From positions 40,128-104,127 of the forward strand of contig NZ_FONV01000022.1 of the NCBI RefSeq assembly GCF_900113015.1: a DNA stretch of 64,000 bases, written 5' to 3'. The position numbers and the translations under genes are program-made. Within the stretch, counting starts at the first letter, position 1. The number at the start of each line of letters is the position of its first letter. This DNA is from Actinoplanes philippinensis (GTDB lineage: Bacteria > Actinomycetota > Actinomycetes > Mycobacteriales > Micromonosporaceae). This document shows positions 32,469 through 41,759 of the stretch, in pieces. The notes under the pieces are model-generated. The model saw nothing but the letters and a program-made list of their open reading frames with translations, was not told where the DNA came from and did not search any database.

Positions 32469-35400
32469 ATGACCGAGCAGCCGAAACCGATCGCGTCCGC
32501 TTCCGAGCCCACTTCCGGTTCTTCTCCTGCGCCCGCAGGCACCTCCGGGTCTGCGCCTTCTTCGACGCTGCCGTCCGCCCCTGGGACCGCGCCTGCTTCC
32601 ACGCCGCCGTCCGCCCCTGGGACCGCGACTTCCTCGACGCTGCCGTCCGCTTCTGGGACCGCGTCCTCTCCCACGCCGCCGTCCGGGTCGGGGTCTTCTC
32701 CTTCATCCACGCCGCCGTCCGGATCTGGGACCGCGTCCTCTCCCACGCCGCCGTCCGGGTCGGGGTCTTCTCCTTCATCCACGCCGTCGTCCGCTTCCGG
32801 ATCTGCGTCCGGGACCGGCTTCGGGGCCGCAGGGTCGGCGTCGCCTGGTCCGCGACCGGGGACTCCGCGCCGCCGATTCGGACTTCTGCGGAAGAAGACG
32901 TCGGCGGTGCCGCCGGCCGTTGGCGCCGGCTCGGCGAAGGCCATGCCTTCCGCTTCGGGTGACGCTGCGTCCGGCGCGTCGGCGCGGATGGCGACTGACA
33001 GTTCAGGCACCACAAAGACCGCTGTTGACCTGGACAATTCAGGCGAAGAAGTCAAGGCGGACCGCTCGAAGATCAACGAACCCGGCAAATCAGCGTCGGC
33101 CGGCTCCGGTGCGACAATCTCCTCCGACAACTCGGGTGACGGTCCACTGAAGACCGTTGCCGAGTCCCGGCCACGCAAGGCCCTCCCGTCCAGCCGGCCG
33201 CCCGGTGCCCCACCGGACCCCTGGACCGTTTTCGCTCAGACCCAGGATCAGCGACCGGGCCGTCTCCGTCGTGGAGTCCGGGCGGTGCTACGCGGTTTCA
33301 TCCATGAGTACGCCCTGCTGATCTATTCCGCCTGCCTGCTGGCCGTGGCGATGACATGGCCGGCTCTGCGCTACCCGATGCACACCCTCCCGCAGGACCT
33401 CGGCGATCCGTCCCGGCAGGCCTGGCAGGTGTCCTGGATCGGGCACATCCTGATCACCGATCCGGTGCGGTTGTGGCAGGCCAACGCCTACTTCCCGGCG
33501 ACCGACGGCCTGGCCTTCGGCGACAGCCTCCTCGGTTACGCGCTGGCCGGGATGATCGGCACCGGCCCGGCCGCGGCCATTCTGCGCTACAACGTGCTGT
33601 TCGTGCTGGCCCACGCCCTGCTGGTGATCGGCGCCTACGCCCTGGTGCGGCAGCTCGGCGCCCGGCGCACGGGGGCGGCGGTAGCGGCGGTCGCGTTCGC
33701 CTACGCCCCGTGGCGGCTGGCGCAGGAGGGCCACCTCGACATCATCTCGGCCGGCGGCATCCCCCTGGCGCTCGCCATGCTCGCGCGCGGCCACGGCTAC
33801 TCACTACGGCACGGCTTCCGCCCCGAGCGCCGCAGCGGCCTGTGGGCGATCGGCGGCTGGATCGTCGCGATCTGGCAACTCACCCTTGGTTTCTCGCTGG
33901 GTGTCCCGTTCGCGTACGTCCTGGCTCTGCTCCTGATCACCCTGATGATCGCCTCGGCGTTCCATGCCGTCCGCGGTTTCCTCCGCTACCGCCGCGAGAA
34001 GAAGGACCGCCGTGAGGTGGCCGCGTTGACCGCCCCGGTGCCGGGCGAGAAGGACGCGGCCGCCACCCTGACCGGCCCACCGCTGGGCGCTGCCACCCCT
34101 GCTCCGGCGCCAGGCACTGCGGCCACCAGCGCAGAGCCTGGCACTGCTGCCCCTACCGGGGCGCCGGGCACAAAGGGCGCGCTCACCACCACACCTCCCG
34201 GCGAGCAGGCCGACGCGGCGATACGAGCCGCCGCGCCCGACACAGGCGGTGCCGCGCTCAGCACGAAGAGCCGGCCCTCAGCACCAGCCACGGCTGACGG
34301 AAAAGATTCCACCAGCGGTGCGGCCCCTGGTTCGGCGTCCGGCGACAAAGAAGTGGGAGTCGCGCCCGCTGCCGCTACGCCGGACAAGAAGGACGAGACG
34401 GCGGCGTTCGCATCGCCTCCGCCTGGCCGCACTCCCGACGCGGCCGCTGTCACCACCGCAAATTCCGGCAAGAAAGACCCGACGGCCACACCCCGCGCAG
34501 CGGCATCCGGCAAGGAAGACCCGACGGCCACACCCCGCGCAGCGGCATCCGGCAAGGAAGACCCGACGGCCACACCCCGCGCAGCGGCATCCGGCAAGGA
34601 AGACCCGACGGCCACACCCGGCCCAGGGGCATCCGGCGAGAGAGAAAAGGCGACCGCACCCGGCACGACGACCTCCGACAAGGGCGCATCTGGCGCACGG
34701 GACGGCGCCGTCCCCGCCGGCCCCCCGACTCCTGGCGAGAAGGCAGGCGCGCCGGCGTCCGCCGCGACAGACGCTGCGAAGTCCGGAGACACGGCCGTGA
34801 AGTCCGGAGACACGGCTGCGACCTCCGGAGACACGGCTGTGAAGGAGGCTGCCGGCGCGAAGGCAGGCAAGACGGACACCGCGATCCAGCCGGCTGTGGA
34901 ATCGGAGGGGGCGGCGAGCCCCCCGCGGAAGCAGAGCTGGCTGCGGTTCTTCCGGCGGCCGGTTCCGGTGCGGCGGAAACCCCGCTGGAATCCGCTCGTC
35001 GGAGTGCTGCTGACCAACATCAACATCATGGGTGCGACGATCTTCGCGGCGACCGCCATCCTGATCGCGGTGCCGTACATCCGGGTCGACGACAGCGGCT
35101 CCCGCCTCGAGGAGATCGATTTCTTCTCGCCGCCGGTGCACAGCCTGCTGATCGGCCCGGCCGAGTCGCGCATCTGGGGCGCCGCTCACGAGACGCCCCG
35201 CTCCACTCTCGGATGGGCGGCCGAGATGTCACTGCTGCCCGGCTTCGTCCTGTACGCACTGGCGCTCGCCGGCCTCTTCCTGTCGATCTGGCGGTTCCGG
35301 CACCGGCTGGTGCTGCTGACCGGGCTGGCCGTGGCGATCATCTTCACCCTGGGCACGTCGTTCTTCGACGGCCGCTGGACCTACCTGCCGCTCTTCGGGC

Positions 35401-35981
35401 ACTTCCCGGCCTCGTTCGACCTGCGCATCCCGGGCCGCCTGATGCTGTGGGTGACGCTGCTGCTGGCAATTCTCGCCGCCGGAGCGGTCGACGACTTCGT
35501 CCGGCGTGCCGAGCACATGGCGGCGCTGCGCATCCCACCGTGGCCGGGTCCGTGGCTGCGCCTGACCACACTGATCCCACTGTTCCTGGTGGTGCTGGAA
35601 GGCTGGAACACCACAGCGCACCCGATCGTGCCACCCCAGCCGCAGGCCATGCGTACCGTGGCGGGCCCGATGCTGGTGCTGCCGACAGCCGAACTCACCG
35701 ACCAGACCGTCCAGCTCTGGAGCACCACGAAGTTCCAGGACATGGCGAACGGTGGGGGCGGCTTCGGCGCACAGGGACAGAGCGAACTACGTGCCAAGGT
35801 CGCCGGCTTCCCCGACGCCACCAGCATCGACTATCTGGACTCGATCGGCGTCCGCCGAGTGGTGCTGCTGACCGACCACATCGCCGGCACCTCGTGGGAG
35901 GACGCCGGCGACCTGCCGGTGGACAACCTCGACATCCGGCGCGAGGACGTCCCCGGCGCCGTCGTCTTCTACCTCAACTGA
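32469..35981 (+). CDS. Very large membrane protein (GT-C-like) with two low-complexity inserts
   Basis: 1170 aa. ATG at 32469 is preceded by GGAGGG. Residues 1-280 are Ser/Pro/Ala/Gly/Thr-rich repeats and acidic/basic linker. The membrane core begins at HEYALLIYSACLLAVAMTWPALRYPMHTLPQDLGDPSRQAWQVSWIGHIL, and the extracellular loop and helix pattern resemble GT-C-fold membrane glycosyltransferases. About 300 residues (517-818) of Ala/Thr/Lys/Pro-rich repeats interrupt it after FHAVRGFLRYRREKK. Helices then resume (NPLVGVLLTNINIMGATIFAATAIL) and a soluble C-terminal domain ends it. No sugar donor or acceptor can be named. It follows nfo by 22 bp. Confidence 0.75.
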   Translation: MTEQPKPIASASEPTSGSSPAPAGTSGSAPSSTLPSAPGTAPASTPPSAPGTATSSTLPSASGTASSPTPPSGSGSSPSSTPPSGSGTASSPTPPSGSGSSPSSTPSSASGSASGTGFGAAGSASPGPRPGTPRRRFGLLRKKTSAVPPAVGAGSAKAMPSASGDAASGASARMATDSSGTTKTAVDLDNSGEEVKADRSKINEPGKSASAGSGATISSDNSGDGPLKTVAESRPRKALPSSRPPGAPPDPWTVFAQTQDQRPGRLRRGVRAVLRGFIHEYALLIYSACLLAVAMTWPALRYPMHTLPQDLGDPSRQAWQVSWIGHILITDPVRLWQANAYFPATDGLAFGDSLLGYALAGMIGTGPAAAILRYNVLFVLAHALLVIGAYALVRQLGARRTGAAVAAVAFAYAPWRLAQEGHLDIISAGGIPLALAMLARGHGYSLRHGFRPERRSGLWAIGGWIVAIWQLTLGFSLGVPFAYVLALLLITLMIASAFHAVRGFLRYRREKKDRREVAALTAPVPGEKDAAATLTGPPLGAATPAPAPGTAATSAEPGTAAPTGAPGTKGALTTTPPGEQADAAIRAAAPDTGGAALSTKSRPSAPATADGKDSTSGAAPGSASGDKEVGVAPAAATPDKKDETAAFASPPPGRTPDAAAVTTANSGKKDPTATPRAAASGKEDPTATPRAAASGKEDPTATPRAAASGKEDPTATPGPGASGEREKATAPGTTTSDKGASGARDGAVPAGPPTPGEKAGAPASAATDAAKSGDTAVKSGDTAATSGDTAVKEAAGAKAGKTDTAIQPAVESEGAASPPRKQSWLRFFRRPVPVRRKPRWNPLVGVLLTNINIMGATIFAATAILIAVPYIRVDDSGSRLEEIDFFSPPVHSLLIGPAESRIWGAAHETPRSTLGWAAEMSLLPGFVLYALALAGLFLSIWRFRHRLVLLTGLAVAIIFTLGTSFFDGRWTYLPLFGHFPASFDLRIPGRLMLWVTLLLAILAAGAVDDFVRRAEHMAALRIPPWPGPWLRLTTLIPLFLVVLEGWNTTAHPIVPPQPQAMRTVAGPMLVLPTAELTDQTVQLWSTTKFQDMANGGGGFGAQGQSELRAKVAGFPDATSIDYLDSIGVRRVVLLTDHIAGTSWEDAGDLPVDNLDIRREDVPGAVVFYLN
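32550..32810 (+). repeat. 36/72-bp in-frame Ser/Pro repeats
   Basis: Units of 12 residues such as GTASSPTPPSGS and GSSPSSTPPSGS alternate. A 72-bp double unit occurs twice almost unchanged. It lies in the N-terminal tail of the 1170-aa membrane protein. Confidence 0.88.
34465..34640 (+). repeat. 42-bp in-frame tandem repeat
   Basis: About four copies encode GKEDPTATPRAAAS (the first GKKD, the last ending PGPGAS). The three middle units are identical over most of their length. It lies in the internal insert of the 1170-aa membrane protein. Confidence 0.92.
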
Positions 35982-35996
35982 CCGGCGGGAAGGGGA

Positions 35997-37529
35997 TCAG
36001 CCGGCGGACAGCGGTGACGTCGGCTCGGCCTTGTGGATCGGCACGGCGGGCGGAGCCGGAGCCTCATCCGAGGGCCCCATGCCGAGGGACCGCCGCAACC
36101 CGGTGATCCAAGGGTGCTCCGGCCCGTCCAGCGGCCCGGCATCCGGGTCGGCGCCGTCGTAGCTCTCCCGGACGACGTCCAGCTCGGGCCGCCAGATCTC
36201 CCGCACCACGAGACCGCAGAGCACGGCCACCGTGACCAGGCGCAGAGTCGAGGCGAGCACGAACGTCCCCTCGGGGATGACCGCGGTGGCGTTCGCGCCG
36301 ATCAGCTCGGCGTAGAAGGCGGCGAGGTAGCCGATCTCGGCGATCGTCCACGCGATGATCGCGCCCCACTTCGGGCGGGCCAGCACCACCAGCGGCAGCA
36401 GCCACAGCACGTACTGCTGGGACCAGACCTTGCTGAAGATCAGGAACGCGGCCACGACGAGGAACGCGAGCTGCCCGAGACGCGGGCGGCGCGGCGCCAG
36501 CAGGCCGAGGACCAGGATCGCCAGGCAGGAGAGGCCGAAGAGCCCGTACGACAGGTAGTTCAGCGTGGGGACGTGGTCACTGAGCCACTGGAACGGCCCC
36601 TGGTCGCCGGGACTCCCCGAGTTCCACTTGCTGTCGATGTAGCGGCCGATGTACCAGAACGTGCCCCAGTCGACCGGCCGCTCGTCGTTGAGGCGGAAGA
36701 ACCGCAGCCAGCTGTCGTGCCACAGGATCATGACCGGCAGGTTCACCAGGAGCCAGGTGACGCCGGCGGCCAGGAACGAGCTGACGAAAGCCCAGATCCG
36801 CCCGGTACGCAACGCCAGGATGAGGATCGGCCCGAGGATGAACAGTGGCCACAGTTTCGCCGCCGCCCCCAGGCCGAAGAGGACGCCGGCCCACAGCGGA
36901 TACCGCTTCACCCACAGATACAGACCGACGGCGAAGAGCGCGATCGCCAGGAAGTCCCAGTTGATGGTCGCGGTGACCAGGACGATCGGGGAGACCGCGA
37001 AGATCGCCGCGTCCCAGGGCCGTCGCTGGCGCAGGGCCAGGATGATGCCGACGCTGAGCACCGCGAGGATCGAGAGCACCAGGGCGTTGATGTTGTAGAA
37101 CCAGCTGCCCTGGTTGATGTCGGGGTGGGTCTCCCCGTACGAATGCACCGGCAGCCCCAGCGCGCCCATGAAGTATCCGGTGACCACCGGGTATTCGACC
37201 GGGTGGTCCCGATAGGGGACCTTGCCCTCGTTGAGTCCTTCGGCGAAGTAGAGGGCCAGCACGTCGGTGTAGCAGTACCGCGTGTACTGGACGTTCTTCT
37301 GCCAGTTGCCGTCCATGCACGGCGACTTCTGCACCCAGGAGAGCGCCAGGACGAGGCAGGCCAGCGCCATCACGATCCGCTGGGCGGTCCAGAAGCGGCC
37401 GGGCCGGGCGTCGGGACGGACGGCGTGAGCGCCGAGTGGCCCGCCGATCGCCTCGGAGAGTCCGCGCACGAAGCCGTCCGAGGTCGCGCTCGAGACGTCA
37501 GGCCGATCGGTGGGCGGTAGGGCGCTCAT
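35997..37529 (-). CDS. GT87-family-like membrane glycosyltransferase next to ponA
   Basis: 510 aa with about 11-13 transmembrane helices. The first periplasmic loop has CMDGNWQKNVQYTRYCYTDVLALYFAEGLNEGKVPYRDHPVEYPVVTGYFMG, a strongly conserved block of the actinobacterial GT87/DUF2029 membrane protein encoded next to the class A PBP. Asp and Glu in this loop are the expected catalytic region for a polyprenyl-phosphate-sugar-dependent GT-C enzyme. It is in the ponA direction, separated from it by a hairpin at 37624-37656. Its exact product is unknown. Confidence 0.88.
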   Translation of the reverse strand: MSALPPTDRPDVSSATSDGFVRGLSEAIGGPLGAHAVRPDARPGRFWTAQRIVMALACLVLALSWVQKSPCMDGNWQKNVQYTRYCYTDVLALYFAEGLNEGKVPYRDHPVEYPVVTGYFMGALGLPVHSYGETHPDINQGSWFYNINALVLSILAVLSVGIILALRQRRPWDAAIFAVSPIVLVTATINWDFLAIALFAVGLYLWVKRYPLWAGVLFGLGAAAKLWPLFILGPILILALRTGRIWAFVSSFLAAGVTWLLVNLPVMILWHDSWLRFFRLNDERPVDWGTFWYIGRYIDSKWNSGSPGDQGPFQWLSDHVPTLNYLSYGLFGLSCLAILVLGLLAPRRPRLGQLAFLVVAAFLIFSKVWSQQYVLWLLPLVVLARPKWGAIIAWTIAEIGYLAAFYAELIGANATAVIPEGTFVLASTLRLVTVAVLCGLVVREIWRPELDVVRESYDGADPDAGPLDGPEHPWITGLRRSLGMGPSDEAPAPPAVPIHKAEPTSPLSAG

Positions 37530-37623
37530 GTCTTGGCATCATGCCGCATACGTGGCTCTGAAGGGTGACCGGCCACGTCCGGCACACCGATCTTCATCAG
37601 ACACACAGGTGCAGCCAAGACAA

Positions 37624-37656
37624 AGCGGCGCCCATCTCCACGAGATGGACGCCGCT
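37624..37656 (-). terminator. Hairpin downstream of ponA
   Basis: AGCGGCG (37624-37630) and CCATCT (37632-37637) pair with AGATGG (37643-37648) and CGCCGCT (37650-37656), with one mismatch and a 5-nt loop. On the minus strand, TTGTCTTGG follows. It lies between the ponA stop and the membrane glycosyltransferase gene. Confidence 0.75.
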
Positions 37657-37671
37657 CATCAGTCAGGGTCG

Positions 37672-40317
37672 CTATCCGCCGTTACCGGGTCCGTTGTTGT
37701 TACCGGGCCCGTTGTTGTTGCCGGGTCCGTTGTTGTTACCGCCGCCGTTGTTGTTGCCGGCTCCGGCACACTGCGGGTTCGTGGGCTGCAGCTGACAGAA
37801 GAGGCTGTTCGGGTCCTGGCCGGTCGGCGTGTTCACGACCGGCTTGGTGCCGTTGCCCTTGCTGTCATCACCGGTCTTGATGCGCTCCGGGAACTTCTCG
37901 GCGTCCCACTTCATCGCCTCGGCAGCGGTCTCGATGAACTCTTCCCAAATCGCGGCAGGTGTGCCGGAGCCGAACATCGGTCCGCCGTCCTTCTCCTTCA
38001 GCGATACGCGGCCCTTGGCGCCGCCGACCCAGACGGTAGCGGCCAACTGCGGGATGCCACCGACGAACCAGGTGTCACCGTTCAGGCTCTGGCCGTCGAC
38101 CTCGATCTCCCAGGTGCCGGACTTGCCGACCGATTCGCGACCGCTGATCGAGTTGTTGGCCGCCTTCGGGATCGCCTTCATGACGCCGAGCAGGTTCGAC
38201 ATCTGGGCCTCGTCGAAGACCCGCTTGCCCTTCTGCGGAGCGGTGTAGAGGGTCTTCTCCTCGCCAGTCTTGGGGTCGCGCTGCTTCACCTGCTTGACGA
38301 AGTGCGCGTCGTGCCGGACGCCGGAGTTCACGATCGTGGCCACACCCTGCGCGTGCTCCAGGGGAAGGACGCGGTACTGGCCGAAGGCGACCTCGGTGTG
38401 GAACTGGCTGCCCAGCTTGCCGTTCAGGTCGACCTTCTTACCCTGGTCGGTCCACATCGTCTCGACGCCGGCATCGCGAGCGGCCTCGATGACCTTGTTG
38501 GGGCCGAGCTCGTCCGCAATCCAGTAGAACGGGAAGTTGTACGACTTGATCGTCGCCGTCTCCAGGTCACAGAAGGCACCCCGGCCACCACAGATCGCGC
38601 CCGGGTCCGCACCGGCGTTGCTGATCTTCCCGCCCTCGGGCTTCTCCTTGTTCACGTCCCAGACTGTGTCGAAGGAGTAGTCCGCCTTCAGACCAGCGGC
38701 CAGCGTGTAGATCTTGAAGGTCGAGCCGGGAGACTGGCCACCGTCGTCCGGGACACCGTTGCCCTCCCCGTCCATGTAGCCGGCGTAGTCGATCCCGTTC
38801 GGGTTGTCACCGCCGTAGTAGCCGAGCACCTCGCCGCTCTTCGGGTCGATGCCGACCACCGCGGCCTGGTAGCTGTCCTTCTGCTTGTACATCGGAGATG
38901 TCTTGCTCGCCTTGGAGCCGGCCTTCTCCGCAGCCGCCTGCACCTTCGGGTTGATCGTGGTGGTGACCGTGTAGCCGCCCTGCTCCAGCATCTTGTCGGT
39001 GATGCCGAGCTTGTGCAGCTCATAGATCACGTGGCGGGTGACCATACCCACCGGCTTGTTCTCAGCGGTGGCCTGTGTCTTGCCCTTGATCGGCTTGGCG
39101 GTCGGGAACTTGCGCTCGTCCCACTGTTTCTGGGTGATCGCGCCCAGCTTGAGCATGTTGCCGAGCGTGTACTCCCACCGCTTCTCGGACTCCACGCGGC
39201 TGGTCTCCGGGTCGTAGCCCGGGAACGTGTCGGTCGGGTACGGCTGCTTGATGATCGAGGCGAGCACCGCGGCCTGGTAGGGCGTGATCTCGTTCTTCGA
39301 GCCCTTGATCACCGAGGCGCCGAAGTAGCCCTGCGCCGCCGCTTCGGCACCGTACTTGCCACGGCCGAGGTCGATGTAGTTCAGGTACATGCCGAGGATC
39401 TCGTCCTTGGAGTACTCCGACTCCAGCTTGCGGGCGATGACCGCCTCGCGCAGCTTCCGGCTGTAGCTGATCTCCTTCTCTTTCGCGACGTACCGCGCGT
39501 ACTGCTGGGTGATGGTGGAGGCGCCCTGCAGCTCGCCGCCGGTGAAGTTGTTCCACGCGGCGCGGGCGATGCCCTTCATGTCGATACCGTTGTGGCTACG
39601 GAAGTTCATGTCCTCCGCGGCGATGACGGCGTTCTTCATGTTCTCGCTGATCTGCTGGTACGGCACGTTGATCCGGGGCGAGCCGGTCTTCTCCAGCACC
39701 GAGCCGTTGGACAGCAGGATCGTGTTCATCTGCGCCTCGGCCTGAGGCGGGGGCAGCTTCACGTCGTCGAAGAAGTAGGTGCCACCGACGATGCCGACGC
39801 CGAGCATGATGACCAGCACCGCCGCGGCCGCGGTCAGGATGTTGGCACGCCGGTACTTCTTGTCGGCCTTGCTGCGGCCCTTCTTGCCGCCACTGCCACC
39901 GGAGCCGCCCGATCCGCCACCGCCGCCGGGCCCGCCCGGGCCACCAGGGCCGCCGGGTCCACCCGGCGACACGGAGGCGCGGCCACCGACCGAGGCGGCG
40001 CCCACCGAGGCGCGCCCACCGACGGAGGCCGAACCCACCGAGGCACGACCGCCGACTGAGGCGGCGCCCACGGAGGCACGACCGGGGGTCGCCGAGCCTA
40101 CGGATGCCGAGCCGACCGATGCCCTGGCGGCGGAGGCAGAGCCCACCGACGCCCGCCCCGACGACCCCGGAACGGAGGCTGCGCCGGATGGACGCCGGTA
40201 GGCGTCCGGTCCGGGCTTGCCCTCGTTACCTGGTCCGTCGCCGGGCGTGGAAGCAGCGGACGGCCCGGGCACTTGTACCCGGGCTCGTGCGGACTGCGAT
40301 TCGCCGTACGCGTTCAT
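37672..40317 (-). CDS. ponA: Class A penicillin-binding protein (transglycosylase/transpeptidase)
   Basis: 881 aa. A cytoplasmic Pro/Ala/Ser/Gly tail with RASVG-type repeats precedes the helix ILTAAAAVLVIMLGVGIVGG. The GT51 domain has AAEDMNFRSHNGID (catalytic Glu) and GASTITQQYARY. The transpeptidase has SPGSTFKIYT (active Ser, SxxK), SYNFPFY (SxN) and GKSGTW (KSG). The C-terminus is a run of Asn/Gly/Pro repeats. It polymerises and cross-links peptidoglycan. ATG at 40317 is chosen because GGTGTGAGGG precedes it and the 23 codons upstream are not protein-like. DUF5318 lies upstream, as in other actinobacteria. Confidence 0.95.
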   Translation of the reverse strand: MNAYGESQSARARVQVPGPSAASTPGDGPGNEGKPGPDAYRRPSGAASVPGSSGRASVGSASAARASVGSASVGSATPGRASVGAASVGGRASVGSASVGGRASVGAASVGGRASVSPGGPGGPGGPGGPGGGGGSGGSGGSGGKKGRSKADKKYRRANILTAAAAVLVIMLGVGIVGGTYFFDDVKLPPPQAEAQMNTILLSNGSVLEKTGSPRINVPYQQISENMKNAVIAAEDMNFRSHNGIDMKGIARAAWNNFTGGELQGASTITQQYARYVAKEKEISYSRKLREAVIARKLESEYSKDEILGMYLNYIDLGRGKYGAEAAAQGYFGASVIKGSKNEITPYQAAVLASIIKQPYPTDTFPGYDPETSRVESEKRWEYTLGNMLKLGAITQKQWDERKFPTAKPIKGKTQATAENKPVGMVTRHVIYELHKLGITDKMLEQGGYTVTTTINPKVQAAAEKAGSKASKTSPMYKQKDSYQAAVVGIDPKSGEVLGYYGGDNPNGIDYAGYMDGEGNGVPDDGGQSPGSTFKIYTLAAGLKADYSFDTVWDVNKEKPEGGKISNAGADPGAICGGRGAFCDLETATIKSYNFPFYWIADELGPNKVIEAARDAGVETMWTDQGKKVDLNGKLGSQFHTEVAFGQYRVLPLEHAQGVATIVNSGVRHDAHFVKQVKQRDPKTGEEKTLYTAPQKGKRVFDEAQMSNLLGVMKAIPKAANNSISGRESVGKSGTWEIEVDGQSLNGDTWFVGGIPQLAATVWVGGAKGRVSLKEKDGGPMFGSGTPAAIWEEFIETAAEAMKWDAEKFPERIKTGDDSKGNGTKPVVNTPTGQDPNSLFCQLQPTNPQCAGAGNNNGGGNNNGPGNNNGPGNNNGPGNGG
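39970..40160 (-). repeat. RASVG/SASVG coding repeats in the PBP N-terminus
   Basis: About a dozen degenerate 15-30 bp units encode [RS]AS VG x-type pentads and decads (RASVGSASVG, RASVGAASVG). They are followed by a collagen-like GGPGGPGG run. All lie in the cytoplasmic tail before the membrane helix. Confidence 0.8.
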
Positions 40318-40489
40318 TCCCTCACACCTACCGGTCGCGGGGGCGCGGTCAGAAGGCCCGGACGAGCCTTTCCAACGCTGCGCCACGAGCGGGCGTTGTG
40401 GGCTGCGGTCCCGGCAGCCCCCATGTCATGTGTCTGCGATGACCGTGTTCCGGTCTCGAACTCGTACACGTTAGCGAGATCGATCCGGT

Positions 40490-40957
40490 TCATCGCCGGC
40501 CCTCCCCGCTGTGTGACGACTGACCTGTCCGATGGGATCCCCCTCCACCGGACGAGACCATAACGTCGGTGTGCAACATCTCTTCTGTGCTGAGGCCGTC
40601 ACGGCCCAGAACGAACCTCTCGATCAGGTGGTTCCACGCACAGGAGCGGCACACCTCGACGACGAAGACCTGAAACTCACGCAGCGTCATCGCCAGCACG
40701 GGCAGCTCGGCCAATTTCCGGGCTTGACCAGCGGACTGCTTGAGCTCGTCGCCATAGACGTAGTGCACCAGTGTCAGGTTGTCCCGGCGGCAGATCGGGC
40801 ACCGTTCGTCGGTCGGCTCGCCATGGAAGGTCGCGGCGTTTCTCAAGTACGGAGACGCGTCACAGACTTCGAGCGTGCCGATCCGGCCGTTTTTGACGTC
40901 ACGCAGGACTGCCCGCCTCTGTAGCGAGTAGTCGACAACCTGCCGCTGCGTGCGCAT
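40490..40957 (-). CDS. DUF5318 family protein
   Basis: 155 aa. MRTQRQVVDYSLQRRAVLRDVKNGR, CPICRRDNLTLVHYVYGDEL, and EVCRSCAWNHLIERFVLG are the conserved blocks of actinobacterial DUF5318. CPIC and CRSC form a likely zinc ribbon. Function is unknown, but the gene is almost always just upstream of the class A PBP, as here (172 bp), so a link to wall synthesis is suspected. The tail is Ser/Gly/His-rich. Confidence 0.92.
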   Translation of the reverse strand: MRTQRQVVDYSLQRRAVLRDVKNGRIGTLEVCDASPYLRNAATFHGEPTDERCPICRRDNLTLVHYVYGDELKQSAGQARKLAELPVLAMTLREFQVFVVEVCRSCAWNHLIERFVLGRDGLSTEEMLHTDVMVSSGGGGSHRTGQSSHSGEGRR

Positions 40958-41070
40958 GGCGAAGAGAGTACGCGGTCCCCGCTCCCACGGCGACAGTCAT
41001 CACACAGCGTGGCGTGGCGACTCCACAGGATGGGTAAGTTGCGGACTTGAACGTGCCGATCTACGGTTGC

Positions 41071-41091
41071 GATGTATCGAGCCGATACATC
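41071..41091. promoter_or_regulatory. Palindromic operator upstream of padR-ino1
   Basis: GATGTATCG and CGATACATC are perfect 9-bp arms with a 3-nt spacer, 25 bp before the PadR start. PadR regulators bind ATGT...ACAT palindromes, often in their own promoter. Here the spacing between ATGT and ACAT is 11. Autoregulation of padR-ino1 is inferred. Confidence 0.8.
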
Positions 41092-41115
41092 GGGACACAG
41101 TTCGAGGGAGGGCCA

Positions 41116-41736
41116 GTGCTTGAATTGGCGATCCTCGGTCTCCTGCAGGAGGCCCCGATGCATGGGTACGAGCTACGCAAGGAGCTCGCCACCAAACTCG
41201 GCACGCTGCGCGCCGCGATCAGTTACGGCACTCTCTACCCCACTCTGAAGCGGCTGAAGCTCGCCGGCTGGATCAGTGAGGCGGAGGCCGCCAGCGACAT
41301 CATTCCCCCGATGACCAGCAAGCGGGGGCGGGTTGTCTACAAGATCACGGCGGAGGGCAAGGAGCACTTCGCCGACCTGCTCACCCAGACCGGCCCGGAG
41401 ACGTATGACGATGCCGGGTTCGGGGTGCACTTCACCTTCTTCTCGCGCACCGATCGCGCCACCCGGCTCCGGATCCTGGAGGGCCGTCGCCGGCGCATCG
41501 AGGAGCGTCGCGAGGGGCTGCGCGAGATCCTGGCCCGGGCTGCCGACCGTCTCGACGCCTACACCCTGGAGCTTCAGCGCCACGGTCTCGACGCGTGCGA
41601 GCGCGAGGTCCGCTGGCTGGAAGAGCTGATCAGTAATGAGCGCTCCGGCCGCACCCCCGCCTTCCGCCAGCGTGCGGAGAGTCAACGTGCGGAGAGCAAC
41701 CCAGAACCACCGCGTCCGCACCTGGACCGGCCGTGA
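41116..41736 (+). CDS. PadR-family transcriptional regulator
   Basis: 206 aa. GTG at 41116 has GAGGGAGGG upstream. The winged-helix is LELAILGLLQEAPMHGYELRKELATKLGTLRAAISYGTLYPTLKRLKLAGWISE, the PadR signature. A Vir-type helical C-terminal dimerisation part follows (RRRRIEERREGLREILARAADRLDAYTLELQRH). It ends 23 bp before ino1, so the two are co-transcribed. In actinobacteria this pair is conserved and the regulator is presumed to control inositol synthesis. The ligand is unknown. Confidence 0.93.
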   Translation: MLELAILGLLQEAPMHGYELRKELATKLGTLRAAISYGTLYPTLKRLKLAGWISEAEAASDIIPPMTSKRGRVVYKITAEGKEHFADLLTQTGPETYDDAGFGVHFTFFSRTDRATRLRILEGRRRRIEERREGLREILARAADRLDAYTLELQRHGLDACEREVRWLEELISNERSGRTPAFRQRAESQRAESNPEPPRPHLDRP

Positions 41737-41759
41737 TGAACAACAAGGAGGCAAACGCG

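Noticed and set aside
36033..37520. 495-aa plus-strand ORF
   Set aside because: Shadow of the membrane glycosyltransferase gene.
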